Shown here: positions 19,307-28,631 of the stretch, piece after piece | How the letters are laid out: each line of letters starts with the position of its first letter | How positions within the stretch are numbered: position 1 is the stretch's first letter | Assembly: GCF_021502575.1 (NCBI RefSeq) | Contig: NZ_JAKFGN010000002.1 | Location: forward strand, 930,001 to 994,000 | From: Bradyrhizobium sp. G127 | GTDB taxonomy: Bacteria; Pseudomonadota; Alphaproteobacteria; Rhizobiales; Xanthobacteraceae | Length of the DNA: 64,000 nt | Direction of reading: 5' to 3' | Position numbers and translations under genes: made by a program | Notes under the pieces: model-generated | Told to the model about the DNA's origin: nothing | The model's input: the letters and a program-made list of their open reading frames with translations, nothing else | Databases searched by the model: none

Positions 19307-20119
19307 CTACCGCTGCCGCGCGCGGGCGTCAGCGGGGTTCGGAGCCGGTGCAGCGTCCTTCTGTCCCGCACCGAACAGCACGCGGGTCGGATTGCGGTCG
19401 AAGTTGTTCACCGCGCGGCTGATATCGGCCAACGTGCGGCGGCCGTCGATAATCAGGCCGGCGGAACGCTTGTCGAGATTCTCGGCCAGTTCGCGGAACG
19501 ACTTGGCGGCACTCTGCAACTCGCCCTTCTCGCCCATCAGGCCATCCACACCCGCCATGATGCTGTCGATGCGCGCGGAATTGCTGGCGAGGCTTTTCGA
19601 AAACACCTCGATATTCGCCATGCTGCTCTTCAGCGCTTCCTGGTTTTCGGTGACGAGTTTGTTGACGTTCTGCAGCACGCCGCGAACCGCTTCGCCGATG
19701 TCCTGGATCGCGTTGGGATCGGCGGTCAGGGTCGGCACACCGTCTTCGGCAACCGGCACGCCGCCCGCTTCGAGCGAACCGCCCTTGAGCGAGACCGACG
19801 ACACGCCGGTAAGTCCGGCGAATTCCAGGCCGACCAGCGAGTCCTTGCGGATCGGCGCATTCTTGTCGACAGCGGCAATGACCACGACCCGCTTGGGATC
19901 GTCGAGCTTGATGGACGTGACTTCGCCGATCTTGATGCCGTTGAAGTTGACGTTGCCGCCGGTGCGCAGGCCGGAGGCCGCGCCCTCGAACACGATGCGC
20001 AACGGCGTGCGCTGGGCCGCCGCGCCGAGGTTCTGAAACCAGAACACGAAGCCAAAGGCCGCGGCCACCACCGCCAGCGTAAACGTCCCGATCAGGACGT
20101 AATTTGCCTTTGTTTCCAT
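19307..20119 (-). CDS. mlaD: MlaD-family substrate-binding protein (MCE domain)
   Basis: This is the MCE-domain subunit of a phospholipid ABC transporter, anchored to the inner membrane by one helix (about residues 7-29) with the MCE domain in the periplasm (about 38-115; GIKIGEVTSIKLDD). The remaining C-terminal part (to residue 270) is predicted helical and ends in an Ala/Pro-rich tail. The ATG at 20119 is chosen over a TTG one codon earlier. It is the last gene of a mlaE-mlaF-mlaD operon, 30 bases after mlaF. No mlaC or separate mlaB is present. Confidence 0.92.
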   Translation of the reverse strand: METKANYVLIGTFTLAVVAAAFGFVFWFQNLGAAAQRTPLRIVFEGAASGLRTGGNVNFNGIKIGEVTSIKLDDPKRVVVIAAVDKNAPIRKDSLVGLEFAGLTGVSSVSLKGGSLEAGGVPVAEDGVPTLTADPNAIQDIGEAVRGVLQNVNKLVTENQEALKSSMANIEVFSKSLASNSARIDSIMAGVDGLMGEKGELQSAAKSFRELAENLDKRSAGLIIDGRRTLADISRAVNNFDRNPTRVLFGAGQKDAAPAPNPADARARQR

Positions 20120-20149
20120 CAACTTAACTCCAAATATATACGCAACTAA

Positions 20150-20920
20150 CTACGCAACGACGGCACGGGCGCGCTTGCCATGGAAATAGGCCCGCAGCCA
20201 TGGATGCTGCGAGGCCAGCATGTCGTCCATCGTGCCTACCAAGAGAACCTTGCGATCCCCTAACACTGCAATGCGGTTACAGGCGGTTTTAAGGCTGTCG
20301 AGGTCATGGGTTACCATAAAAACGGTGAGGCCCAAAGTCCGCTGCAACGTCATCACCAACTGGTCGAAGTCGCCGGCGCTGATCGGGTCGAGACCCGATG
20401 TCGGCTCGTCGAGAAACACGATCTCGGGGTCCAGCGCGAGCGCGCGGGCGAGCGCCACGCGCTTGATCATGCCGCCCGAGAGTTCCGATGGAAACCGGTC
20501 GGCGACCTCCGGCTTGAGGCCGACCATGGCGAGCTTGGCGATGGCGATCTCGTCGAGCAGCCGCTCGGACACGTCCATGAATTCGCGCACCGGAAACTGG
20601 ATGTTCTGGCGCACGTTCAGCGACGAGAACAGCGCGCCATGCTGGAACAACACGCCCCATCGGCGCTCGACCGCGCGGCGCTCGTCCTCATTGGCCTTGC
20701 CCATGTCGACGCCGAACACCTCGATGGTGCCGCTGAGCTTCGGCATCAAACCAATAATGGTGCGGGTCAGCACCGACTTGCCCGCGCCGGACGCACCGAC
20801 GAAGCCGAGGATCTCGCCGCGCCGCACGTCGAGGTCGAGATGGTTGAGGATCAGGTTATCGCCAAATCCAACCGTGAGGTCGCGCACCCGGATGATCGGA
20901 TCGTCTGAAGAAGCCGCCAT
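20150..20920 (-). CDS. mlaF: Phospholipid ABC transporter ATPase
   Basis: The 256-residue ATPase has Walker A GASGAGKS (42-49), Q-loop Q93, signature LSGGM (147-151), Walker B IVFLDEP (167-173) and switch histidine H205. It powers lipid movement between inner and outer membrane together with the MlaE permease and MlaD. The start at ATG 20920 gives the usual N-terminus just before the first strand; an in-frame extension to 20968 overlaps the upstream mlaE gene and is Ser/Arg-rich nonsense. The gap to mlaE is 7 bases. Confidence 0.95.
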   Translation of the reverse strand: MAASSDDPIIRVRDLTVGFGDNLILNHLDLDVRRGEILGFVGASGAGKSVLTRTIIGLMPKLSGTIEVFGVDMGKANEDERRAVERRWGVLFQHGALFSSLNVRQNIQFPVREFMDVSERLLDEIAIAKLAMVGLKPEVADRFPSELSGGMIKRVALARALALDPEIVFLDEPTSGLDPISAGDFDQLVMTLQRTLGLTVFMVTHDLDSLKTACNRIAVLGDRKVLLVGTMDDMLASQHPWLRAYFHGKRARAVVA

Positions 20921-20927
20921 GTCAGTC

Positions 20928-22115
20928 CTACATATTGATCGTCGCGAAGAAGATCGCGAACAGGCCATCCATGACGATGACGAAGAAGATCGATTTCACC
21001 ACCGAGGCCGTGGTGTGCTGGCCGAGCGACTCGGCGCTGCCCTTGACGGCGGCGCCTTCCACGCAGGCGACGACACCGATCACCAGCGCCATGACCGGCG
21101 CTTTCACCATGCCCACGATGAAATGATCGACCGAAATGGCCTCCTTCAGGCGGGCGAGAAACGCGTCGGGCTGCACGCCGCCATAACCCCATGCGACGAG
21201 ACCGCCGCCATACAGCGCCGCCATGGCGCCGAGAAAGGCGAGAATCGGCATCGCAATGATCAGCGCGCAGACGCGCGGCAGGATCAGCACCTCGGTCGGG
21301 TCGAAACCCATGGTGCGCAGCGCGTCGACTTCCTCGCGCATCCGCATCGAGCCGAGTTCGGCGGTGTAGGCGCTGCCCGACCGGCCCGCGACCATGATCG
21401 CCACCAGCAGCACGCCGAGTTCGCGCAGCACCAGCACGCCGAGCATGTCGACCACGAAGACGTCGGCGCCGAACTTGCGGAAGTGGAAAATACCCTGCTG
21501 CGCGATGATACAGCCGATCAGGAAGGTGATCAGCACCACAATCGGCACCGCGCGCCAGCACACCTGCTCGAGGTGGTGGATCATCGAGGTGAAACGGAAA
21601 CTGGTCGGGTGCAGGATCACGCGCCAGAGCGAATTGAGGATTGCGCCCAGCATGCCGATCAGGCCGACCAGCGTGCCGCCGACCTCGACCACACTGCGGC
21701 CAACGCCGTCCAGTATCCCAAGCAGCGTCTGCCGCTTCCGATGGTGGACCACACCGGCTTTGACCTGCCGGACCTCGTTGACGAGGCTGGCGTAGTTCTC
21801 GGACAGGCCGGCGACCCGGGGCTCGACGCCGCCGTGGGTCAGGCTGCGGCGCAGCCGTTCGATCAGCCACGCGCCAAATGTATCGAGGCGGGAGACCTGC
21901 GACACATCGATGATGATGTCGGCGGAGCCGCTGTTCCGCCGCTCGGTGTCTTCGACGATTTTTTCCAGTGCGGGAGCGTAATGAACTGTCCATTGGCCAG
22001 CGGCGCGCAGCGCGAGACCCGCGCCGACGGTGACCTGCTCCAATGTCGGATTGCCGTTCAAGCCCAACTCCTGCGTCGATTCTTGCGTCGAAGCCGCGCC
22101 CGGTCGACCAGCCAA
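20928..22115 (-). CDS. mlaE: Phospholipid ABC transporter permease with fused STAS domain (MlaB-MlaE)
   Basis: Residues about 25-125 form a STAS-like domain (AGQWTVHYAPAL, then IDVSQVSRLDTFGAWL), the job done by separate MlaB in E. coli. The MlaE permease domain follows with five or six helices and the family motif RELGVLLVAIMVAGRSGSA near residue 233. It forms the membrane channel for phospholipid transport. No ATG opens the frame. The first possible start is a TTG at 22115; later GTG codons are possible. A TTGACA word lies just upstream at about 22132. Confidence 0.9.
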   Translation of the reverse strand: MAGRPGAASTQESTQELGLNGNPTLEQVTVGAGLALRAAGQWTVHYAPALEKIVEDTERRNSGSADIIIDVSQVSRLDTFGAWLIERLRRSLTHGGVEPRVAGLSENYASLVNEVRQVKAGVVHHRKRQTLLGILDGVGRSVVEVGGTLVGLIGMLGAILNSLWRVILHPTSFRFTSMIHHLEQVCWRAVPIVVLITFLIGCIIAQQGIFHFRKFGADVFVVDMLGVLVLRELGVLLVAIMVAGRSGSAYTAELGSMRMREEVDALRTMGFDPTEVLILPRVCALIIAMPILAFLGAMAALYGGGLVAWGYGGVQPDAFLARLKEAISVDHFIVGMVKAPVMALVIGVVACVEGAAVKGSAESLGQHTTASVVKSIFFVIVMDGLFAIFFATINM

Positions 22116-22209
22116 CCTACCACGATGTCAACAAACTGTACGGGGATGCTCCTAAGAGCCATAATTGCCGCGTCTGAACAAGCCCGTCCTCACGAAATCG
22201 ATTCCAGAA

Positions 22210-23199
22210 ATGACGCTATCTCTCAATCTCGCCGCCCGGATCGAGCGCTGGCCGATCGCCGGTGGCTTCACCATCAGCCGCGGCGCCAAGACAGAGGCCG
22301 TTGTGATTGTGGCACAGGTAAGTCGCCAAAACGTTACGGGGCGCGGCGAATGCGTTCCCTACGGCCGTTACGGCGAGACACCCGAGGGAACACTGGCGGC
22401 GATCCTCGACCTTGGGGCTGCATTCGAACGGGGTATCGACCGGCAGGCCCTGCAAACTCGGATGCGGCCGGGTGCGGCCCGCAATGCGCTCGACTGCGCG
22501 TTGTGGGACCTGGAGGCCAAGGTGGCGAATAAGCGGATCTGGGACCTGCTTGGACAGACCACGCCGCGCCCGCTGATCACGGCCTATACGATCTCGCTGG
22601 GCACGCCCGAGAGCATGGCGGAAGCCACCGCAAAGGCCGCGCACCGGCCGCTGCTCAAGATCAAGCTCGGAGGCGACGGCGACGAGGCCAGGATCGCCGC
22701 CGTCCGCAAGGCTGCGCCGGACGCAGAGCTCATCGTGGATGCCAACGAGGCCTGGATCGAGGCCGATCTGGAGCGGCATCTTGCGGCCTGCGCGGAAGCC
22801 GGCGTGACCATGATCGAGCAGCCCCTGCCTGCGGGACATGATCAGGCGCTGGGACGGATCAAGCGGCCGGTATCGGTGTGCGCCGACGAAAGCGTGCACG
22901 ATCGCGGCTCGCTCGAAGGACTGCGCGAGCGCTACGACGCCATCAACATCAAGCTCGACAAGACCGGCGGCCTCACCGAGGCGCTGGCCATGGCCGGGGC
23001 CGCGCAGGCGCTGGGCTTCGACATCATGGTCGGCTGCATGGTGGCGACGTCGCTGGCGATGGCACCGGCCATGATGATCGCGCAGGGGGCGCGCGTGGTC
23101 GATCTCGACGGGCCGCTGTTGCTGACGAAGGATCGCGACAACGGCCTGCGCTACGACGGCAGCACGGTGTATCCGCCGGATGCCTCGCTCTGGGGTTGA
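22210..23199 (+). CDS. L-Ala-D/L-Glu (dipeptide) epimerase, enolase superfamily
   Basis: This 329-residue enzyme probably interconverts L-Ala-D-Glu and L-Ala-L-Glu during recycling of peptidoglycan peptides. The catalytic lysines sit in KIK (150-152) and at K248 in IKLDKTGG. The magnesium ligands are D177 in DANEAW, E203 in EQPLP and D226 in CADES. The GCMVATSLA segment near the C-terminus is typical of this subgroup. ATG 22210 is preferred over 22165, whose extra residues do not fit. It is divergent from mlaE. Substrate preference within the family can vary. Confidence 0.9.
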   Translation: MTLSLNLAARIERWPIAGGFTISRGAKTEAVVIVAQVSRQNVTGRGECVPYGRYGETPEGTLAAILDLGAAFERGIDRQALQTRMRPGAARNALDCALWDLEAKVANKRIWDLLGQTTPRPLITAYTISLGTPESMAEATAKAAHRPLLKIKLGGDGDEARIAAVRKAAPDAELIVDANEAWIEADLERHLAACAEAGVTMIEQPLPAGHDQALGRIKRPVSVCADESVHDRGSLEGLRERYDAINIKLDKTGGLTEALAMAGAAQALGFDIMVGCMVATSLAMAPAMMIAQGARVVDLDGPLLLTKDRDNGLRYDGSTVYPPDASLWG

Positions 23200-23208
23200 C
23201 CTGACCCG

Positions 23209-24396
23209 TTACGACCCGTGATGGGCGTCGAGCCGTCTGCGCGAAACGGCCATCACGATGCCGCCCGCCAGCGCCATCATGGCCATGGCGTAGTAGACCC
23301 CCTCGCCCACCCGCGCATAGATCAGCCCGGACAGCATCATGGTGAGGCTGGTCACCGCCCCCTGCGATGCCACCATGTAACCCTGCGCGCTGGCGAGCAT
23401 GTGATGCGGCACGCTGCGGACCATCAGCGCGACGGTGCCGACCTGCGTGATCCCGAAGGTGAGGCCGTGCATCAACTGCACCGCCGTCAGCACTTCGATC
23501 CGGGGCTCCTGCGCCGTGATCGTCCAGCGCAGCACACCGCTCATCGCGCCGATCAGGACCATCACCGTTGGCGACAAGGTGAGGCGCGGCGAGATCGCGA
23601 ACACCACGATCTCGGCGACAACTCCGAGCGACCACAGGGCGGCGATCGTGAACCCGCCGAATCCTGCGTCCTGCCAGGTGATCGAGGAGAACGCGTAATA
23701 GGCGGCGTGACTGCCCTGGATCAAAGCCGATGCGCCGATGATCGCAAGAAACAGCGGCATCCGGAGCAGGCCGCTCGCCCGCTCCTGCGGCGCGGGTCCG
23801 GACGCAGGCGCGTCGAGCGGGACGATGCCGAGGCCGACCAAAGCACTGAGTAGTGCGACGGCCACGATGATCCAGATCAGGTTTTGAGGATCGATGACCT
23901 TGAACAAGAGGCCGGCGACCATCGCAAACACGACAAAGGACGCAGACCCCCACAACCGCATCCGCGCATAATCGAGGCCGTGTCGCGTGACACCTTTCAG
24001 CGCGTAGCCGTCCGTCAGCGGACTGAGCGGCGTCCAGAGGCAGGCGATGACGGCATAGGCAATCAGGATCGTGAGCGGATCGCGCAGCAGTCCCAGCACG
24101 GCGAATCCAACGGCCGTGACGAACGCGAGCGCAATCATGGTCCCGCGCAAGACCTGATGCCGTTCGGCGGAGGCGGTCACGAACGGCAGGATCGTGAAAC
24201 GGGAGAGCGACGGCGCTGCCGTGATGATTCCGATCCAGGAGACATCAACGCCGATCGCCTTCAGCCAGACCGGAAAGAACGGCAGATGGACGCCGATGAT
24301 GCCGAAAGTCGAGGCGTAAAACAGGCTGATCCGCACGGCAAATCGGCGAGCAACGGATTGCCCCGCGGGGTGCTTTTGTGATTCGCTGGTGGGCAA
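23209..24396 (-). CDS. MFS transporter, HcaT/phenylpropionate-permease-like
   Basis: This 395-residue carrier has twelve likely membrane helices. Its pattern (FYASTFGIIGVHLPFFPVWL near residue 27, and LWTPLSPLTDGYAL near 119) fits the MFS_1-like group containing HcaT and related uptake systems. The cargo is unknown. It is convergent with the dipeptide epimerase gene (9-base gap). The first possible start is TTG at 24396; a GTG about 20 codons later would remove only the polar leader. Confidence 0.85.
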   Translation of the reverse strand: MPTSESQKHPAGQSVARRFAVRISLFYASTFGIIGVHLPFFPVWLKAIGVDVSWIGIITAAPSLSRFTILPFVTASAERHQVLRGTMIALAFVTAVGFAVLGLLRDPLTILIAYAVIACLWTPLSPLTDGYALKGVTRHGLDYARMRLWGSASFVVFAMVAGLLFKVIDPQNLIWIIVAVALLSALVGLGIVPLDAPASGPAPQERASGLLRMPLFLAIIGASALIQGSHAAYYAFSSITWQDAGFGGFTIAALWSLGVVAEIVVFAISPRLTLSPTVMVLIGAMSGVLRWTITAQEPRIEVLTAVQLMHGLTFGITQVGTVALMVRSVPHHMLASAQGYMVASQGAVTSLTMMLSGLIYARVGEGVYYAMAMMALAGGIVMAVSRRRLDAHHGS

Positions 24397-24512
24397 GGGA
24401 ATTGCGATTCGCTGCGGTTCGTGGTGACTCTTATCTAGCGCGTGTTCGGCGTATCAGCACACCGCTTTTCCCGGCGGATGGTTCTCGCTAAAAGGTTTTC
24501 TCAAAGGTTTTT

Positions 24513-25544
24513 ATGGCCCACGAAGCCTTCGCCCTGTCGCCGATCTCAGCCCGCGCCGCGTCACCGACGGATGCGGACTTCGAGGCTATCCGGGACGCAT
24601 TTGTGGAAACCGCGCGCGGCCGCTGGTTTCTGGACGAATACGCGAAGCGAAACCGCAACACCGACACCGCGATGGTGCTGGAGGCGGTGGCCCGCATCGA
24701 GCACTCGCTGGCCGTTCAGAAGGAAGAGCAGCAACGGCAGGCGCTCAGCGAACCGCCACCGGCTGAAGCACCCTCAAACGAACCGCCTTCGAACGCGCTG
24801 CCGGAAGCGATGACCGCGGTCCGGGCCATCGTTGCGGCCGCCCGCGAAAGCGCAGCATCCGTATTGGCCGGTCCCGCATTCGAGGAAGCGATGGCACCGT
24901 CGCGCAAATGCGCGCGGGTGATTCGTGAAATCGCCTGGGGCCTGCGCGAATCCGGCGCGGACGGACGCATCTGCGCGCTGCTGGATTCCCAGGTCGATGC
25001 AATCAACGCGGCGTGCGATCAGGTCGTGGCCGGTGGCCTCAGTGACAGCGTCATGCGTGCATTTGATCAGGCCGCGCAGCAGATCGGCGACCTGATGCCC
25101 GTCGCCACTGCAACGGAAGCCGAGCCGATTGCGGCGATCCATGCCGTCGCCCTCGATGTGGCTCCGGAAGAGACGCCAAGCGCGGCGGTCGACGACGAAC
25201 TGTTCGAGGTTGCGGCCGTCGCTGAGATATCGTCACCCGAACCGGCACTTGTGGACGAAAACGAGCCTGCGGAACTGGCAACCGTCTCGATCGAGGCAGA
25301 AGTTGCGCCCGAGCCCGTTGCAGCTGCGCATCTGACGCTGGTGCGCGACGAACCGGATATCCAGTCCGATATCGAACCGGCGGCAGAGATCGCGCCTCGA
25401 CCTGTCATCGATGCGCCTATATCGACGCTCGGCGCCAGCCTGATCGCGAACGGCATTCTCGCGAAGACAGCCTCGCCACGCAGCGACCCGCTGGCGGCGA
25501 TCCGTCGCATGACGCTGGCGGAGAAAGTCGCGTTTTTCAGCTAG
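24513..25544 (+). CDS. Conserved hypothetical protein with acidic linker
   Basis: This 343-residue protein is not assigned to a named family. Residues about 20-65 carry a helical segment (FVETARGRWFLDEYAKRNRN). Residues 95-190 look helical and amphipathic, with a short motif (SRKCARVIREIAWGLRESG) that recalls CheZ-like four-helix regulators only loosely. From 195 to 310 the chain is rich in Glu, Ala, Pro and Val and probably disordered. A short conserved-looking end follows (DPLAAIRRMTLAEKVAFFS). The gene is monocistronic. The function cannot be deduced. Confidence 0.78.
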   Translation: MAHEAFALSPISARAASPTDADFEAIRDAFVETARGRWFLDEYAKRNRNTDTAMVLEAVARIEHSLAVQKEEQQRQALSEPPPAEAPSNEPPSNALPEAMTAVRAIVAAARESAASVLAGPAFEEAMAPSRKCARVIREIAWGLRESGADGRICALLDSQVDAINAACDQVVAGGLSDSVMRAFDQAAQQIGDLMPVATATEAEPIAAIHAVALDVAPEETPSAAVDDELFEVAAVAEISSPEPALVDENEPAELATVSIEAEVAPEPVAAAHLTLVRDEPDIQSDIEPAAEIAPRPVIDAPISTLGASLIANGILAKTASPRSDPLAAIRRMTLAEKVAFFS

Positions 25545-25593
25545 GGCATGATCCCGAAAGGTGGAATCCGGTTTTCGGAAAAGATCATGCCCT
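25543..25593. repeat. Palindromic intergenic repeat
   Basis: The arm agggcatgatc (25543-25553) is perfectly complementary to gatcatgccct (25583-25593), with an inner ccgaaa/tttcgg pair. It begins within the stop region of the preceding gene. The unit is of a type I recognise as common between genes in Bradyrhizobium relatives. Confidence 0.85.
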
Positions 25594-25661
25594 CAGACTC
25601 TAAAGGTGAAATGGCGGCGATCTTCGCCGCAAAAGGCGGCCAAAAGGCTGAATTGTGACGC

Positions 25662-26642
25662 CTACTGAATGAGCTTCGCGTAGAGATCCGCATCGACATT
25701 GCCGCCGGACAGCACGATGGCGACGGTCTTGCCCCGGGCATCGATATGCCCTGCGAGGAGTGCCGCGAGCGCAACCGCCCCGCCCGGCTCCACCACCAGC
25801 TTCAATTCGCGAAACGCGAACGCAACCGCCTTGGCCACTTCGTCATCGGTTGCGGTGACGCCCTTCACGCCGAGTTTCTGATTGATCGCGAAGGTGATCT
25901 CGCCGGGGATCGAGGCCATCAGCGCATCGCAGATGGTGCGGCCGATGGCGCGATGCGGCTCACGATGTCCGGCGGCGAATGATCGCGCGTGATCGTCGAA
26001 GCCGTAGGGCTCGACAGTCATCAGCGAAGCACTGGGAAACTTTGCCTTGGTCGCCAGCGCGATGCCGGCCATCAGGCCGCCGCCGGAGGCCGGCGCGGAC
26101 ACGAGATCGGGCGCAGTGCCGAGTGTCGCGAAATCCTCGGCGAGCTCACGGCCGACCGTGCCCTGCCCGGCGATCACCCATGGATCATCGTAAGGCGGAA
26201 CCACTGTCGCGCCACGCTTGGCCGCCAGATCGCGTGCGATGGCATCGCGGTCTTCCTTGTCGCGGTCGTAAGGAACGACCTCGGCACCGTAACTTTTCGT
26301 GCGTTCGATCTTGGAGACCGGCGCATCCGACGGCATGACGATGACCGCCGGCATGTTCAGAAGCTGCGCCGCGGCGGCGACGCCTTGCGCATGATTGCCT
26401 GACGAGAACGCGACGACGCCGGCCTTTCGCGCCGCCTGGGGAATGGAGGATAATTTATTGTAAGCGCCGCGAAACTTGAAAGAACCTGTTCGCTGCAGCA
26501 CTTCAGGCTTGAGGAAGATACGGCCGCCGGTCAGCGCATCGAGCGCGGGCGACGTGATGAGACGGGTTCTGACGGCGACGGGCGCGAGAACCCGCGCGGC
26601 GGCATCGACATCGGCGGCGGTCGGGAGAACGAGTTCGGTCAT
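25662..26642 (-). CDS. Serine/threonine dehydratase, PLP-dependent
   Basis: This 326-residue fold-type II PLP enzyme carries the Schiff-base lysine K56 in GSFKFRGAYN, the substrate loop SSGNHAQG (80-87) and the phosphate-binding glycine loop SGGGL (186-190). It should deaminate L-threonine or L-serine to the 2-oxo acid. It lacks the C-terminal ACT regulatory domain of biosynthetic IlvA, so it is the short catabolic type. Serine racemase or hydroxyectoine-pathway relatives share this form and cannot be excluded. It is monocistronic. Confidence 0.88.
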   Translation of the reverse strand: MTELVLPTAADVDAAARVLAPVAVRTRLITSPALDALTGGRIFLKPEVLQRTGSFKFRGAYNKLSSIPQAARKAGVVAFSSGNHAQGVAAAAQLLNMPAVIVMPSDAPVSKIERTKSYGAEVVPYDRDKEDRDAIARDLAAKRGATVVPPYDDPWVIAGQGTVGRELAEDFATLGTAPDLVSAPASGGGLMAGIALATKAKFPSASLMTVEPYGFDDHARSFAAGHREPHRAIGRTICDALMASIPGEITFAINQKLGVKGVTATDDEVAKAVAFAFRELKLVVEPGGAVALAALLAGHIDARGKTVAIVLSGGNVDADLYAKLIQ

Positions 26643-26703
26643 GGCGCCTGTATAGCGCGCCGGCCTCTCAGAGCAAGATCGCCCGGGAACAGCGGCTATG
26701 CGA

Positions 26704-27777
26704 TCAGGCGGTAGGCACCGACTCCGATGTCAGCCGAAGCCTGCGGGCGAGACGCCGCCGCCAGCGGCGCTTGACCTGCGGCGGCCGCTCGCGCGTCACG
26801 TTATCGATGAAGGCCTGCGCGCAGGCGCCCCAACTTCGCGACGCCGCAAAATCGCGGCAGGCTTCACGGGAAATAGTGAGCGCAGTGAGACATGCGGCGC
26901 GCAGGTCGTCGTTCAATGCACCGACCGGTGCGTCGCCGATCACATCGAGCGGACCAGACACCGGCAGCGCGGCGACAGGAACGCCGCTGGCCAGCGCTTC
27001 TAACAGGACGAGACCGAAGGTGTCGGTCTTGCTCGGGAACACGAAGACATCGGCGGCGGAATACGTTTCCGCGAGTTTCTCGCCCTGCATGGTGCCGAGA
27101 AAAACGGCGTCGGGATATGCCCGCTCAAGTTCTGCGCGAGCCGGACCGTCGCCGACCACGACCTTGGTGCCGGGCAGATCGAGATCCAGAAACGCTTCGA
27201 GATTTTTCTCGACGGCGACACGGCCGACCGACAGGAACACCGGTCGCGGCAAGGCGAGATCGAAATCGCGCGGACGGAACAATTGCGCATCGACCCCGCG
27301 CGACCACAGCACCACATTGCGGAAACCACGTCCCCGCAATTCATCCGCAAGCGCCGGCGTCGCCGCCATCACCGCATCGCTGGTGCCGTGGAAAAAGCGC
27401 AGCGCCGCCCAGACCCAGGATTCCGGTATCGGGAAACGCGCCGAGATATATTCGGGAAAGCGGGTGTGGAAACTCGTGGTGAACGGCACCTTGTTCTTCT
27501 GGCAGTAGCGCCGCACCAGAATTCCGATCGGCCCCTCGGTCGCGATGTGAATGTAATCGGGCTGCGCCTCTTCGATCATGCGCGCGATCTTGCCTGGACG
27601 CGGCAGCGCCAGATGGATGTCGGCATAACTCGGAAGAGAAATGGTCCGGAACGACTGCGGCGTGAGGAATTCGACATCGACGGCCAGAGGCGCGGCGGCC
27701 TCCGCCATCTTGGTCAGCGTGCGCACCACGCCGTTGACCTGCGGGTGCCACGCGTCCGTTGCGATGAGAATACGCAT
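26704..27777 (-). CDS. Glycosyltransferase family 4, glycolipid type
   Basis: This 357-residue GT-B enzyme opens with ILIATDAWHPQVNGVVRTL. Its donor-binding domain contains LSVGRVAVEKN near residue 180 and the E-x7-E-like segment KTDTFGLVLLEAL near 250. Relatives include GDP-mannose- or UDP-glucose-dependent transferases that build membrane glycolipids. The basic C-terminal tail (RRWRRRLARRLR) would suit membrane contact. The start overlaps the stop of the phosphatase gene by one base (TGATG), so the two are translationally coupled. The acceptor and donor are not determined. Confidence 0.85.
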   Translation of the reverse strand: MRILIATDAWHPQVNGVVRTLTKMAEAAAPLAVDVEFLTPQSFRTISLPSYADIHLALPRPGKIARMIEEAQPDYIHIATEGPIGILVRRYCQKNKVPFTTSFHTRFPEYISARFPIPESWVWAALRFFHGTSDAVMAATPALADELRGRGFRNVVLWSRGVDAQLFRPRDFDLALPRPVFLSVGRVAVEKNLEAFLDLDLPGTKVVVGDGPARAELERAYPDAVFLGTMQGEKLAETYSAADVFVFPSKTDTFGLVLLEALASGVPVAALPVSGPLDVIGDAPVGALNDDLRAACLTALTISREACRDFAASRSWGACAQAFIDNVTRERPPQVKRRWRRRLARRLRLTSESVPTA

Positions 27778-28574
27778 CAGGCCGCCTGCGCGGTGACGCG
27801 CGGTGCAGGCTGCGTCCGGCGCAGCGGATCGGTCCAGGTCAGGATTTCAAAACGGCCGTCGTCGTGTTCGACCAGCGCGGTGCAGCTCTCGACCCAGTCG
27901 CCGCAGTTCATGTAGCGGATGCCGTTCTCATCCCGGATCGTCGCGTAGTGAATGTGGCCGCAGATCACGCCGTCAGCGCCATGCCGCTTGGCCTCGTTGG
28001 CCAGGGTCTGCTCGAACGCGCCGATATAGTTGACGGCGTTCTTCACCTTCAGCTTGGCCCATTGCGACAGCGACCAGTACGGCACGCCGAACAGCTTGCG
28101 GAACGCATTGACCAGACGGTTCATCTGGATCGCGAAATCGTAGGCCTTGTCGCCGAGATGGGCGAGCCAGCGTGCGTTCTGCACCACGAGGTCGAAGATG
28201 TCGCCATGGATAACCAGATAGCGCTTGCCGTCCGCGCCTTCGTGAATGGCCTGCTCGACCACCTCGACACCGCCGAAATGCGTGCCGTAATAGGAGCGCA
28301 GGAATTCGTCGTGATTGCCGGGGATGTAAATCACCTTGGCGCCCTTGCGAACCCGGCGCAGCATCTTCTGAACGAAGTCGTTGTGGGACTGCGGCCAGTG
28401 CCAGCTGGATTTCAGCGCCCAGCCGTCGATGATGTCGCCGACCAGATAGATGGTGTCGGCGTCGTGGCAGCGAAGAAAGTCGAGAAGGCGGTCGGCTTGC
28501 GAACCGCGGGCTCCGAGATGGACGTCGGAGATAAACAAAGTGCGAAAGCGTCGTTCTTGACTACCGTCGCTCAT
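27777..28574 (-). CDS. Metallophosphoesterase, UDP-2,3-diacylglucosamine pyrophosphatase-like (LpxH family)
   Basis: The 265-residue enzyme shows the dimetal motif series SDVHLG (near 16), GDIIDGW (near 46), GNHDE (near 87), VIHGD (near 122) and GHIH (near 192). This is the calcineurin-like fold of LpxH-type phosphatases, which cleave UDP-2,3-diacylglucosamine in lipid A synthesis. A related group acts in other lipid pathways, and Rhizobiales usually use LpxI, so the exact substrate is uncertain. ATG 28574 is chosen over 28589. The downstream glycosyltransferase gene overlaps it by one base. Confidence 0.85.
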   Translation of the reverse strand: MSDGSQERRFRTLFISDVHLGARGSQADRLLDFLRCHDADTIYLVGDIIDGWALKSSWHWPQSHNDFVQKMLRRVRKGAKVIYIPGNHDEFLRSYYGTHFGGVEVVEQAIHEGADGKRYLVIHGDIFDLVVQNARWLAHLGDKAYDFAIQMNRLVNAFRKLFGVPYWSLSQWAKLKVKNAVNYIGAFEQTLANEAKRHGADGVICGHIHYATIRDENGIRYMNCGDWVESCTALVEHDDGRFEILTWTDPLRRTQPAPRVTAQAA

Positions 28575-28631
28575 AACCTGTCTTTCCATGGGCGAGCGCT
28601 TATCAAAATTGCATGACAGCGCGATGACGGA

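Noticed and set aside
20220..22532. A 770-residue plus-strand frame across mlaE-mlaF
   Set aside because: It is antisense to two well-defined ABC transporter genes and has no recognisable fold.
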